A stretch of 10,820 nucleotides of DNA from Caulobacteraceae bacterium (GCA_947456005.1 CANGRP010000061.1:1-10820); one strand, 5' to 3'. Shown: positions 1 to 7,169, numbered from the stretch's first letter. Numbers and translations are program-made. The notes: a model not told the origin generated them from the sequence alone.

Positions 1-1374
1 CCTCGGCGCCCTCGGGCTGGCGGGCGCCCGCGCGGGGGCCGGAGGAATGGAACGGGCCTCAGCCTCCGCCTCCGCCCGGGTGCGGGCCTCGGTACGGGCC
101 CTCAGGACCTCGAAGGCGCTCTCCCGGTCAATGGCGGCCTCGTAGATCCCGCGAAGGGGGCTGGCCCCCAGGACCGCGGCCCGCTCCGCCGGGGTCAAGG
201 GCCCCAGGCGCGAGACCGGCGGCCGGATCAGGGTCTTCTGCACCACGGTCGGCGCGCCCTTCTCGTCCAGGACCGACACCAGGGCCTCGCCCACGCCCAG
301 GGCCTGGATCGCCTCGGCCGTGTTGAACTCGGGATTGGTGCGGAAGCTGCTGGCGGCGGCCTTGAGCCCCTTCTGGTCGGCGGGCGTGTAGGCCCTCAGG
401 GCATGCTGGATCCGGTTGCCCAGCTGGCCCAGGACCGCGTCGGGGATGTCGGCCGGGTTCTGGGTGACGAAATAGACCCCGACGCCCTTGGAGCGGATCA
501 GGCGCACCACCTGCTCGATCTTCTCCAGCAGGGACTTCGGCGCATCGCGGAAGAGCAGGTGAGCCTCGTCGAAGAAGAAGGCGAGCTTGGGACGGTCGGC
601 GTCGCCGACCTCGGGCAGGACCTCGAAGAGCTCGGACATCAACCAGAGCAGGAAGGTGGCGTAGAGGCGGGGGGAGGTGATCAGCCGGTCGGCGGCCAGG
701 ATGCTGACATAGCCCCGGCCGGTCTCGTCCCGTCGCATGAAGTCGCCCAGGTCCAGGGCGGGCTCCCCGAACAGGCGGGCGCCGCCCTGGTCCTCGAGGA
801 CCAGCAGCTTTCGCTGGATGGTCGCCACCGTGGCTGTCGAGACATTGCCATAGCGCGCGCCCAGGGCGGCGGCGTTCTCGGCGGCGAAGGTCAGGGCCGC
901 CTGCAGGTCCTTCAGGTCCAGGAGCAGCAGGCCCTCCTCGTCGGCGGCCCGGAACACCACGGACAGCACGCCCTCCTGCACGTCATTGAGTTCGAGCATG
1001 CGGGCGATGAGCAGGGGCCCCACCTCCGAGACCGTCGCCCGGATGGGGTGGCCCTTTTCGCCGAAGAGGTCCCAGAACAGGGTCGGCGCGGCCTGGGGAA
1101 CCAGCTCCAGGTTCATGGAGCGCGCCCGCGCCAGCATCTTCTCCCCGGGCTCGCCGGGGGCGGCGACGCCGCTGAGGTCGCCCTTCACGTCGGCGGCGAA
1201 GACCGGCACCCCGGCGTCCGAAAGCCCCTGGGCCAGGATCTGCAGGGTGACGGTCTTCCCGGTCCCCGTCGCCCCGGCGACAAGTCCGTGCCGGTTGGCG
1301 CGATCCAGGCGGAGCGTCTCGGGCTGGCCTGATCCCCCGATCAGGACATCGCCGGCCGGCGCGGTCTGCGTCAT
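1..1374 (-). CDS. HerA-like helicase/ATPase, DUF853 family (partial, C-terminus beyond window)
   Basis: This reading frame is open from an ATG at 1374 through the left edge, giving 458 residues. The Walker A motif GATGTGKT is at residues 34-41. The Walker B/DEAH segment (FFFDEAHLLF) is at about 266-275, and FVTQNPADIPDAVLGQLGNR follows about 40 residues later. These are hallmarks of the DUF853 group of HerA/FtsK-superfamily P-loop ATPases, whose members are usually around 500 residues, so little is missing. The visible C-terminus becomes low-complexity, rich in Ala, Arg, Glu and Pro. The start is supported by a GGAGGG Shine-Dalgarno run just upstream. HerA proteins pump or process DNA as hexamers, but the role of DUF853 proteins is not settled and this gene has no NurA-like partner in view. 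The AI-2E-family gene diverges from it across 106 bp. The family call is firm; the function is unknown. Confidence 0.9.
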   Translation of the reverse strand, partial: MTQTAPAGDVLIGGSGQPETLRLDRANRHGLVAGATGTGKTVTLQILAQGLSDAGVPVFAADVKGDLSGVAAPGEPGEKMLARARSMNLELVPQAAPTLFWDLFGEKGHPIRATVSEVGPLLIARMLELNDVQEGVLSVVFRAADEEGLLLLDLKDLQAALTFAAENAAALGARYGNVSTATVATIQRKLLVLEDQGGARLFGEPALDLGDFMRRDETGRGYVSILAADRLITSPRLYATFLLWLMSELFEVLPEVGDADRPKLAFFFDEAHLLFRDAPKSLLEKIEQVVRLIRSKGVGVYFVTQNPADIPDAVLGQLGNRIQHALRAYTPADQKGLKAAASSFRTNPEFNTAEAIQALGVGEALVSVLDEKGAPTVVQKTLIRPPVSRLGPLTPAERAAVLGASPLRGIYEAAIDRESAFEVLRARTEARTRAEAEAEARSIPPAPARAPASPRAPR

Positions 1375-1480
1375 TCTCCACCCTCCCGAAGCGGTGCGCG
1401 GCCGCCCGCGGCCCCCGCCGATCCTGTATGGCCTGCGGTCGGGCCTTCGCCAAGCCGGCCCGCCATGGCAGGATGGGGCG

Positions 1481-2596
1481 ATGAGCCGCGTCGAAACCGA
1501 AGTCCTCCCCTCTCCCCCGCCCGAGCGCGGGCGCGGCCTTGAGCGCGCCTGCCTCGTGGTCCTCACCGTCATCGCGGCCGCTACGGCCGCAAAGGCTCTT
1601 TCGGGGGTCCTGGCGCCCTTCGCCATGGCCCTCTTCCTGGCTGTGGTGCTGGGGAGCTTCGCCAGCTCGCTGGAGCGGCGCCTGGGCGGCCTCCTGCCGG
1701 GCCGACCTCGCCTCGGGATGCCGGTCGCCCTGGTCCTGACCGGTCTTCTCTTCACCGGCCTCCTGGTCCTGACCATCGACAACGCCTCGGCCTTCGCCGC
1801 CAAGCTGGTGAGCTATGGTCCCCGGCTCAACGCCCTGTTCGCCGAATTCGCCCAGGCCGCCCCGACTGCGGCGGCGCCCACCCTGGACGAGATGCTGGCG
1901 CAGCTGGACCCCGGCCGCTACCTGGCCAGCGCCGCCGGCGTGGTCCGGAGCATGGCCGCCGACACCTTCCTGATCCTGGTCTACCTTGGCTTCATCCTCG
2001 CCTCGCGGCGGGGCCTGGAGCGAAAGGTCCTGAACCTGTCAGACATCCGCGAGGAGAGGCGTGCGGTGGCGGCGGCCTATCGCGCCATCATCACGTCGGT
2101 GGAGCAGTACCTGTGGGTCCAGACCGTCACCGGGCTGATCATCGCCGCAGCCTCCTGGGCGGCCATGGCGGCGGTGGGACTCGACGGGGCGACCTTCCTC
2201 GCCATCCTGATCTTCCTGGCCTGCTATATCCCCATCCTCGGCGCCGCCCTCGGCGTCGTGGTCGCGCCGGTCTTCGCCCTCCTGCAGTTCGAGAGCCACT
2301 GGCAGGCGGTCTTCCTTTACGTGATCCTGCAGGGCCTGCACTTCGTGGTGGGCAACATCATCGCCCCGCGCATGCAGGGGCGCAGCCTCAACATGGACCC
2401 TCTCGTGGTCCTGTTGTCCCTGGCCTTCTGGGGCTGGCTCTGGGGCGTGGTCGGCATGTTCCTGTCGACGCCGCTCACCGTCATCGTGATGGTGATCTGC
2501 GCCCAGTTCCCCGGGTCCCGGTGGGTCGCCATCCTCCTGTCCGAGGACGGCCAGCCCGGAGAGCCCTCCCGTGCAGCGCCCGCCGAGCCCGCCTGA
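1481..2596 (+). CDS. AI-2E transporter (PerM/TqsA) family membrane protein
   Basis: The protein has 371 residues, typical for the family, and is multi-pass. There are hydrophobic helices in the first 100 residues, a soluble middle segment at roughly residues 105-165, then five or so helices. The C-terminal block with GNIIAPRMQGRSLNMDPLVV followed by WGWLWGVVGMFLSTPLTV is the diagnostic signature of the AI-2E exporter/PerM family. Members include quorum-signal exporters and Na+(Li+)/H+ antiporters, and most are uncharacterised, so the substrate cannot be read from sequence. I chose the ATG at 1481 because it follows a purine-rich AGGATGGGG run and precedes a short charged N-terminus. The same frame stays open upstream to about 986, but that stretch is antisense to the HerA-like gene. 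The stop codon directly abuts the stop of maeB. Confidence 0.9.
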   Translation: MSRVETEVLPSPPPERGRGLERACLVVLTVIAAATAAKALSGVLAPFAMALFLAVVLGSFASSLERRLGGLLPGRPRLGMPVALVLTGLLFTGLLVLTIDNASAFAAKLVSYGPRLNALFAEFAQAAPTAAAPTLDEMLAQLDPGRYLASAAGVVRSMAADTFLILVYLGFILASRRGLERKVLNLSDIREERRAVAAAYRAIITSVEQYLWVQTVTGLIIAAASWAAMAAVGLDGATFLAILIFLACYIPILGAALGVVVAPVFALLQFESHWQAVFLYVILQGLHFVVGNIIAPRMQGRSLNMDPLVVLLSLAFWGWLWGVVGMFLSTPLTVIVMVICAQFPGSRWVAILLSEDGQPGEPSRAAPAEPA

Positions 2597-2602
2597 TCAG
2601 GC
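2591..2602. terminator. 12-bp palindrome at convergent stop codons (possible weak bidirectional terminator)
   Basis: GCCTGATCAGGC is a perfect 12-bp palindrome at the junction of the AI-2E-family gene and maeB. The plus-strand TGA (2594-2596) and the minus-strand stop (TCA, 2597-2599) are adjacent and form its centre, so there is no intergenic base at all. As a hairpin it offers only about four pairs, and there is no T-tract on either side. It is therefore a weak terminator candidate. The dyad itself is certain; a terminator function is inference. Confidence 0.35.
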
Positions 2603-4885
2603 CTGGTCTTCCACCACGTCCTGCTCGTAGGCGGCGAGTGTCGCCATCTGCAGGATCTTGGAGACGGATGCCCCCAGGGGCGTGATCTGCACGGACTTCT
2701 GCAGGCCAAGCAGCAGGGGTCCGATGACGGTGGCTCCGCCCAGCTCCTGGACCAGAAGAGTCGAGATGGCCGCCGAGTGGATGGCGGGCATGATCAGGAC
2801 GTTGGCGGGGCCACTGAGGCGCATGAAGGGGTAGTTGGCCCACTTGGAGGTGTCGAGGGCCAGGTCCGGGGGCAGCTCGCCCTCGTACTCGAAGTCGACG
2901 TCCATCTCGTCCAGCATGGCCACCGCCTCGCGGACCTTCTCGGACCTCTGGCCCATGGGGTTACCGAAGGTGGAGTAGGACAGGAAGGCGATCCGCGGCC
3001 GGTAGCCGAGGGTCTTGACCGCCCGGGCCGCCTCGCAGGCGATATCGACCAGCTCGTCGGCGTCCGGCATCTCGGTGACGTTGGTGTCGGCGATGAAGAG
3101 GGTCCGGCCCTTGGCGAGAAGGACGCTCATGCCGATGACCCGGCCATCCGGAGACGGATCAATCACCCGAAGGATCTCCTCCAGGGCCTGATCGTAGGAC
3201 CGCGTCACGCCGGTGACCATGCCGTCGGCGTGGCCCAGGGCCACCATGGAGGCGGCGAAGGAGTTCCGGTCCTGGTTGATCAGCCGCAGGACGTCGCGCT
3301 TCAGGTAGCCCTGGCGGGCCAGCCGTCCATAGAGGAACTCGACGAACTCGGGATTGTGCTCTGAGACCCGGGCGTTGACGACCTTGAGATCCGCCTCGGC
3401 GGGATCGAGGCCGGCGAGGCGCATGTTCTCCTCCACCAGGTCCTCGCGGCCCACCAGGATGGCGCGGCCGAGGCCTGCGTTCTGGAAGGCGAAGGCGGCG
3501 CGGATGACGCTGGGCTCCTCGCCCTCGGCGAAGACGATGCGCTTCTCGGGCGACTTCAGGACCACGCCCTGGATCTTCTGCAGGAAGCCGGCCGTGGGGT
3601 CGAGGCGCTGGGCCAGGGAGGCCCGGTAGGCGTCCATGTCGGCGATCGGGGTGCGGGCGACGCCGGAGTCCATGGCCGCCTGGGCCACGAAGGGCGGGAT
3701 GTAGGAGATCAGCCGCGGATCGAAGGGCGAGGGGATGATGTATTCCGGCCCGAACTTGAGCTGCTTGCCATGGTAGGCGGCGGCGACCTCGTCCGGCACG
3801 TCCTCCCGGGCCAGCTGGGCCAGGGCGTTGGCGCAGGCGACCTTCATCTCCATGTTCACCCGGCGGGCGCGCACGTCCAGGGCGCCGCGGAAGATGTAGG
3901 GGAAGCCCAGGACGTTGTTGACCTGGTTCGGATAGTCGCTGCGCCCGGTGGCGACGATGGCGTCGCTGCGCACGGCGGCGACCTCCTCCGGGGTGATCTC
4001 CGGGTCCGGATTGGCCATGGCGAAGATAATCGGGTTGGGGGCCATGGAGGCCACCATCTCGCGTGTCAGGGCGCCCTTCACCGACAATCCGAAGAAGACG
4101 TCGGCGCCCTTGAGGGCGTCGGCCAGGGTGCGCGCGTCGGTCTCCACGGCATGGGCCGACTTCCACTGGTTCATGCCGGAGGGCCGGCCCCGGTAGATGA
4201 CCCCGGTATTGTCCACGGCGATGCAATTGTCGGCCCGCACGCCCATGGCCTTGACCAGCTCCAGGGAGGCGATCCCCGCCGCGCCGGCGCCGCAGAGCAC
4301 CAGCTTGACGTCCTTGAGCTCGCGACCGGTGATCTTGCAGGCGTTGATCAGGCCGGCGGCCGAGATGATCGCCGTGCCGTGCTGGTCGTCGTGGAAGACC
4401 GGGATGTCGAGCAGTTCCTGGAGTTCGGTCTCGATCCGGAAGCATTCCGGGCTCTTGATGTCCTCCAGGTTGATGCCCCCGAAGGTCACGCCGATGTTCT
4501 TGACCACCGTGATGACCTCGTCCGGGTCGGTGGCGGTCACCTCGATATCGATGGAATCGACGTCCGCGAACCGCTTGAAGAGGACGCTCTTGCCCTCCAT
4601 CACCGGCTTGGAGGCGAGGGCGCCCAGGTTGCCCAGGCCCAGTATGGCCGTGCCGTTGGAGATCACCGCCACCAGGTTGCCCTTGGAGGTGTAGTCGTAG
4701 GCGGTCTCGGGATCCTCGGCGATGCGCAGCACCGGCACGGCCACCCCCGGCGAGTAGGCGAGGCTCAGGTCTCGCTGGGTCGCCATGGGCTTGGTCGGCG
4801 TGATGGCCAGCTTCCCGGGCGTGGGGAACTGATGGAAGCTGAGGGCTTCCTCGTCGGTGAAGGTGCGCTTCCTGGCGTCGCTCAT
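2597..4885 (-). CDS. maeB: NADP-dependent hybrid malic enzyme (malic enzyme fused to phosphotransacetylase-like domain)
   Basis: The product oxidatively decarboxylates malate to pyruvate with NADP+, linking the TCA cycle to pyruvate and NADPH supply in the cytoplasm. It has 762 residues, the usual size of MaeB-type hybrid enzymes. Residues 1-430 are the malic enzyme part: SLAYSPGVAVP with the conserved Tyr44, SNGTAILGLGNLGALASKP at about 76-94, EDIKSPECF at 141-149, the metal-site VFHDDQHGTA at 163-172, and the dinucleotide-binding CGAGAAG at 198-204. From about residue 435 to the end is a phosphotransacetylase-like domain. In studied homologues this domain is regulatory (acyl-CoA sensing, oligomerisation) and lacks PTA activity. 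The ATG at 4885 is preceded by AAGGAA. A longer frame reaches 5053 but enters non-homologous Arg/Pro-rich sequence that overlaps dapB. The gene is convergent with the AI-2E-family gene and divergent from dapB. Confidence 0.96.
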   Translation of the reverse strand: MSDARKRTFTDEEALSFHQFPTPGKLAITPTKPMATQRDLSLAYSPGVAVPVLRIAEDPETAYDYTSKGNLVAVISNGTAILGLGNLGALASKPVMEGKSVLFKRFADVDSIDIEVTATDPDEVITVVKNIGVTFGGINLEDIKSPECFRIETELQELLDIPVFHDDQHGTAIISAAGLINACKITGRELKDVKLVLCGAGAAGIASLELVKAMGVRADNCIAVDNTGVIYRGRPSGMNQWKSAHAVETDARTLADALKGADVFFGLSVKGALTREMVASMAPNPIIFAMANPDPEITPEEVAAVRSDAIVATGRSDYPNQVNNVLGFPYIFRGALDVRARRVNMEMKVACANALAQLAREDVPDEVAAAYHGKQLKFGPEYIIPSPFDPRLISYIPPFVAQAAMDSGVARTPIADMDAYRASLAQRLDPTAGFLQKIQGVVLKSPEKRIVFAEGEEPSVIRAAFAFQNAGLGRAILVGREDLVEENMRLAGLDPAEADLKVVNARVSEHNPEFVEFLYGRLARQGYLKRDVLRLINQDRNSFAASMVALGHADGMVTGVTRSYDQALEEILRVIDPSPDGRVIGMSVLLAKGRTLFIADTNVTEMPDADELVDIACEAARAVKTLGYRPRIAFLSYSTFGNPMGQRSEKVREAVAMLDEMDVDFEYEGELPPDLALDTSKWANYPFMRLSGPANVLIMPAIHSAAISTLLVQELGGATVIGPLLLGLQKSVQITPLGASVSKILQMATLAAYEQDVVEDQA

Positions 4886-4905
4886 CGGGGCGGCGTTTCC
4901 TTGGG

Positions 4906-4927
4906 TTCGGGCCGGACAGGCCCCGAA
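4906..4927 (-). promoter_or_regulatory. Hairpin in the maeB leader
   Basis: TTCGGGCC (4906-4913) and GGCCCCGAA (4919-4927) pair as an eight-base-pair stem with one bulged base and a five-base loop. If the candidate maeB promoter is real, this hairpin would form at the very 5' end of the mRNA, about 20 nt before the ATG and outside the AAGGAA ribosome site. It could stabilise the transcript. There is no evidence for a ligand-binding fold or for a U-tract. Confidence 0.3.
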
Positions 4928-4935
4928 AGGCCGGC

Positions 4936-4964
4936 AACCTACAGGCCGGCTGCGGACCGGACAA
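4936..4964 (-). promoter_or_regulatory. Candidate maeB promoter
   Basis: On the minus strand TTGTCC (4964-4959) is followed after 17 bp by TAGGTT (4941-4936). This is a fair -35/-10 pair by vegetative sigma criteria, with about four and three consensus matches. It lies about 50 bp upstream of the maeB ATG. The match is weak and could be chance in a 158-bp gap; no other candidate looked better. Confidence 0.3.
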
Positions 4965-5043
4965 CCTCGCAGGACCCAGAGGGCATTGACCCACGGGACC
5001 CCGACGCGGGACAAGGGGGTCCGCCAGAGCCCCGGAGGCCCCC

Positions 5044-5817
5044 GTGACCCCACCCATCCGCATCGCCGTCTCCGGCGCCCTCGGCCGTATGGGGCTCGCC
5101 GTGGCCGAAGCCGTGGAGGCGTCGCCTGATCTTGTCCTCGCCGGCCGGTTCGACCGCCCTGATGCGGTGGATCCGATCCTGACGGACCGGGCCTCCGCGC
5201 TCGAAGGCGCCGATGTGGTGGTCGACTTCTCGACGCCGGCGGCCTCCGTCGCCCTGGCCGGGGAGGCGGCGACCCTCGGTCGCCCGGCCCTGGTGATCGG
5301 CTCCACGGGCTTCTCGCCGGGCGAGATCGACGCCCTGGCTGAGGCGGCCCTGCGCATTCCCATTGTCAGGGCCGGGAACTTCTCCCTTGGGGTGAACATG
5401 CTCATGGGGCTGGTCGAGCTGGCCGCCGCCGCCCTCTCGCCCGCCGAGTTCGACATTGAAGTCTTCGAGGCTCACCACCGCCGCAAGGTTGACGCCCCCT
5501 CAGGTACGGCCCTCATGCTGGGCGAGGCCGCGGCGCGGGGGCGCGGGGTAGACCTGGACCGGGCCTCGATCCGCGCCCGGGACGGGATCACCGGGGCGCG
5601 CCCTGAAGGCGCCATCGGCTTTTCCGTCGTGCGCGGCGGCGGGGTGATCGGCGAGCACTCGGTCCTCTTCGCCGGCGAGGACGAGATCCTGACCCTCAGC
5701 CACTCGGCCCGGGACCGGGGACTTTTCGCCCGGGGCGCCCTGGCCGCCGCCCGCTGGGTGGTCTCGCGCGAGCCCGGCGCCTACGACATGCAGGACGTCC
5801 TGGGCTTCCGTCGCTGA
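5044..5817 (+). CDS. dapB: 4-hydroxy-tetrahydrodipicolinate reductase
   Basis: DapB reduces the DapA product to tetrahydrodipicolinate with NAD(P)H, on the cytoplasmic route to diaminopimelate and lysine. The protein has 257 residues, close to the normal 265-270. The N-terminal Rossmann motif SGALGRMG is at 10-17, DFSTP at 61-65, and the STGF loop at 87-90. The catalytic and substrate-binding signature FEAHHRRKVDAPSGTA spans 141-156; His144 and Lys148 correspond to the catalytic His and Lys of the family. GxVIGEHSVLF and LTLSHSARDR follow, as expected of the C-terminal domain. The start is GTG, supported by GGAGG five bases upstream (5034-5038); there is no ATG that would keep the motif intact. 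A TTGACC at 4986-4991 could be a -35 element, but no convincing -10 follows it. The gene is monocistronic as far as visible. Confidence 0.97.
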   Translation: MTPPIRIAVSGALGRMGLAVAEAVEASPDLVLAGRFDRPDAVDPILTDRASALEGADVVVDFSTPAASVALAGEAATLGRPALVIGSTGFSPGEIDALAEAALRIPIVRAGNFSLGVNMLMGLVELAAAALSPAEFDIEVFEAHHRRKVDAPSGTALMLGEAAARGRGVDLDRASIRARDGITGARPEGAIGFSVVRGGGVIGEHSVLFAGEDEILTLSHSARDRGLFARGALAAARWVVSREPGAYDMQDVLGFRR

Positions 5818-5852
5818 GCCAGTTCGCTCCGACAGCCCATCGCGCCCAAAGT

Positions 5853-5886
5853 GTCGAGAATTTTTGACATGTCAGAAATTTTCGAC
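5853..5886. promoter_or_regulatory. 34-bp AT-rich palindromic operator made of two 16-bp sites
   Basis: The 34 bp form an inverted repeat centred between 5869 and 5870, with 15 of 17 positions paired. Each half is itself an imperfect 16-bp palindrome of form GTCrrrAATTyTyGAC-like symmetry: site 1 is GTCGAGAATTTTTGAC (5853-5868) and site 2 is GTCAGAAATTTTCGAC (5871-5886), separated by AT. The sites therefore repeat at an 18-bp period. The block is a clear AT-rich island in GC-rich surroundings and overlaps a good promoter -35. The most likely reading is a tandem operator bound cooperatively by dimers of the Xre-type regulator encoded two genes downstream. The repeats are seen directly; the binding protein is inference. 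Confidence 0.75.
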
Positions 5887-5892
5887 TACCTT
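5864..5892 (+). promoter_or_regulatory. Promoter of the membrane protein/Xre cassette
   Basis: A perfect TTGACA -35 (5864-5869) is followed after exactly 17 bp by TACCTT (5887-5892), a three-of-six -10. Transcription would start near 5899, about 18 nt before the ATG at 5917. The -35 sits in the centre of the 34-bp palindrome and the spacer contains all of site 2, so a protein bound there should block RNA polymerase. Confidence 0.5.
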
Positions 5893-5916
5893 CCGCTCCA
5901 GATGAGGAGCCCCGAG

Positions 5917-6318
5917 ATGTCTGTCCGTGAAATCTCCGCCTGGGTCATGGTTCTGGTGTTCGGCGTCGTGGGCGCCGGTTGCCTGGTCTCCATCCTGCGC
6001 GCCGGGTTCGACGCGCCTCCCCAGCCGTCCGTCGTGGCCTCTGCGCCGGCGGTCGTTGCGAGCGTCATCATCCTTGAGGTCGTCCTGGCCATCTTCTTCC
6101 CGAAGAAGGCGGATGCGCCGCCGGACGAACGCGAGCGCCTGATCATCGCCCGCGCCGGTCATTGGGCTGGGCTGGTGTTCCTGGCGGCGGTGCTTCCGGC
6201 GCTGGGGCACTACGTCGTCCACGCGGATGGCGACGTCATGTTCAACGTGATCGTGCTGGGCCTGTTCGTCTCCGGGCTGATCGAGTACGGCGCCCAGGTC
6301 GTGCTCTTTCGGCGCTAG
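5917..6318 (+). CDS. Small four-helix membrane protein, partner of an Xre regulator
   Basis: The protein has 133 residues and four predicted transmembrane segments at about 7-28, 39-61, 82-101 and 107-130. A short cytosolic loop after helix 2 carries DERERLIIARAGHWAGL. This motif is common in small bacterial membrane proteins (DUF2178-like) that are encoded next to short Xre/Cro-type regulators; that comparison is from memory, not a search. I chose the ATG at 5917 because GAGGAG (5904-5909) lies seven bases before it. In-frame starts at 5851 (GTG) and 5869 (ATG) lie within the operator, upstream of the predicted transcript start, and ATG 5902 lacks a good ribosome site. The stop is 11 bp from the next start, so the two are almost certainly co-transcribed. 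The function is unknown; sensing a membrane state or modulating the regulator are possibilities. Confidence 0.8.
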   Translation: MSVREISAWVMVLVFGVVGAGCLVSILRAGFDAPPQPSVVASAPAVVASVIILEVVLAIFFPKKADAPPDERERLIIARAGHWAGLVFLAAVLPALGHYVVHADGDVMFNVIVLGLFVSGLIEYGAQVVLFRR

Positions 6319-6329
6319 GGTGAAGCTCC

Positions 6330-6569
6330 ATGGCAAGGCCGCCGCCGATCACCAACCGGGTCAAGGCCCTCAGGGAGGCCTCCGGGAACATGAGCCAGTC
6401 GGCGCTGGCGGACGCCATCGGCGTGACCCGCCAAACGGTCATTGCGATCGAGCAGGGACGTTACTCCCCCTCCCTGGAAAGCGCCTTCCGGATCTCCCGG
6501 GTCTTCGGCGTCGATGTCGAGGAGGTCTTCGGCTGGGAGGCCGAGCCCAAGGGATCCGGGATGGCCTGA
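6330..6569 (+). CDS. Xre/Cro-CI family helix-turn-helix transcriptional regulator
   Basis: The protein has 79 residues and is almost entirely one DNA-binding domain. RVKALREASGNMSQSALAD leads into AIGVTRQTVIAIEQGRYSPS (helix-turn-helix with recognition helix at about 34-42). LESAFRISRVFGVDVEEVFG closes the domain, the typical end of compact YozG/YgzD-like Xre proteins. There is no separate sensor or oligomerisation domain. It starts 11 bp after the membrane protein stop, with a weak AGGGTGA ribosome site, so expression is probably coupled. The 34-bp dyad upstream of the pair is its most likely target, implying autorepression. It converges on the histidine phosphatase gene, with a hairpin covering both stops. 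Confidence 0.93.
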   Translation: MARPPPITNRVKALREASGNMSQSALADAIGVTRQTVIAIEQGRYSPSLESAFRISRVFGVDVEEVFGWEAEPKGSGMA

Positions 6570-6588
6570 CCTCGCCGCAGGTCAGGCC
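6563..6588. terminator. Hairpin spanning both convergent stop codons (bidirectional terminator candidate)
   Basis: GGCCTGACC (6563-6571) and GGTCAGGCC (6580-6588) form a perfect nine-pair stem with an eight-base loop. The stop of the Xre gene (TGA 6567-6569) is in the left arm and the stop of the phosphatase gene (TCA 6582-6584) in the right arm. The stem is GC-rich and stable in either transcript, but no T-tract follows on either side. It is therefore not a canonical intrinsic terminator; it may act as a weak bidirectional terminator or as 3'-end protection. Confidence 0.55.
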
Positions 6589-7169
6589 GGCCGCCGGACG
6601 TCGTCCAGCAGGTGGGCGCGCTCGTTCAGGCTGACGACGGCCCGCTGGCCGCTGCGGGCGGCCAGGAACCGGTTGAGGCTGGTGTAGTCGGCCTCGAAGA
6701 AGACCCGGGGTTCGATGCCCAGGACATGGGCCGCCCACACATTGATCACGCCGCCGTGGCAGAAGACCGCCACCTTGCCGCCGGGATGGGCGGCGATGAT
6801 CTCCTCCATGCCGTCGACCACCATCTTCTGGAACTCGGCCATGTCGACCCCGTGGCCGCCGGTGGCCATGGCCTGCCAGGCGGCGAAGTTCTCCTTCTTG
6901 AGCTCCTCGGTGGGGATGTAGACCCCGGAGTTGCGGTCGAACTCGACAATGCCCGGGTGCTGCTGGACCTCATGCCCCACCAGTCCGGCGAAGGCCTCGG
7001 CGGTCTGGACCGCGCGGAGCATGGTGGAGGACCAGGTGGCGTCGATGGGCTCCAGGGCCAGCCAGGCGGCGGCCCGGCGGGCCTGTTCCAGCCCCACCTC
7101 GTTCAGGTGCGGGTCGGCGGTGGTCTCCATTCGGGCGGGGCGTCCGTGGCGGACCAGGATCAGCTCCAT
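6582..7169 (-). CDS. Histidine phosphatase family protein (phosphoglycerate mutase-like)
   Basis: The protein has 195 residues. LVRHGRPAR places the catalytic RHG at 7-9, with His8 as the nucleophile. SSTMLRAVQTA (47-57) carries the second phosphate-binding Arg52, Glu76 in GIVEFDR is a plausible proton donor, and FCHGGVIN (136-143) holds the second catalytic His138. All core residues are present, so the enzyme should be an active phosphatase. The substrate cannot be told: the superfamily covers sugar phosphates, cobalamin and nucleotide precursors, and proteins. The start at 7169 has GGAGAGA about five bases upstream. It is 30 bp after dut on the same strand, so it is probably the last gene of a coaBC-dut-phosphatase unit, which hints at, but does not show, a nucleotide or cofactor-related substrate. 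Confidence 0.92.
   Translation of the reverse strand: MELILVRHGRPARMETTADPHLNEVGLEQARRAAAWLALEPIDATWSSTMLRAVQTAEAFAGLVGHEVQQHPGIVEFDRNSGVYIPTEELKKENFAAWQAMATGGHGVDMAEFQKMVVDGMEEIIAAHPGGKVAVFCHGGVINVWAAHVLGIEPRVFFEADYTSLNRFLAARSGQRAVVSLNERAHLLDDVRRPA

Noticed and set aside
403..1332. Plus-strand open frame (309 codons) antisense to the HerA-like gene
   Set aside because: The opposite strand encodes Walker A and DEAH motifs of a known family; the antisense product has no recognisable features.
1375..1480. Inverted repeat CGGGCC/GGCCCG (1440-1445, 1457-1462) in the gap between the HerA-like and AI-2E-family genes
   Set aside because: Only six GC pairs with an 11-base loop, expected by chance at this GC content; no convincing promoter was found in this gap.
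4986..5014. TTGACC as the -35 of a dapB promoter
   Set aside because: At 17-bp spacing the -10 position reads GGACAA, which does not resemble a -10 element, so I did not list it as a feature.
3770..5047. Long plus-strand open frame (425 codons) antisense to maeB
   Set aside because: Shadow of maeB caused by high GC; it is rich in His, Gly, Asp and Val, with no recognisable domain.
4886..5053. N-terminal extension of maeB to 5053
   Set aside because: The added residues are Arg/Pro/Gly-rich, would overlap the dapB start and lack the good AAGGAA ribosome site seen before 4885.
3159..5456. Very long minus-strand open frame (765 codons) across maeB and dapB
   Set aside because: It is an out-of-frame shadow: the product is low-complexity Arg/Gly/Pro-rich and both overlapping genes have clear family motifs in their own frames.
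5851..5916. Earlier starts (5851 GTG, 5869 ATG, 5902 ATG) for the four-helix membrane protein
   Set aside because: The first two lie inside the operator and before the likely transcript start, and 5902 lacks a good ribosome site; 5917 has GAGGAG at ideal spacing.
5917..6569. Reading the membrane protein/Xre pair as a toxin-antitoxin system
   Set aside because: The four-helix protein has no toxin family hallmarks and the regulator is a normal stand-alone Xre protein; gene order and an autoregulatory operator alone do not show toxicity.
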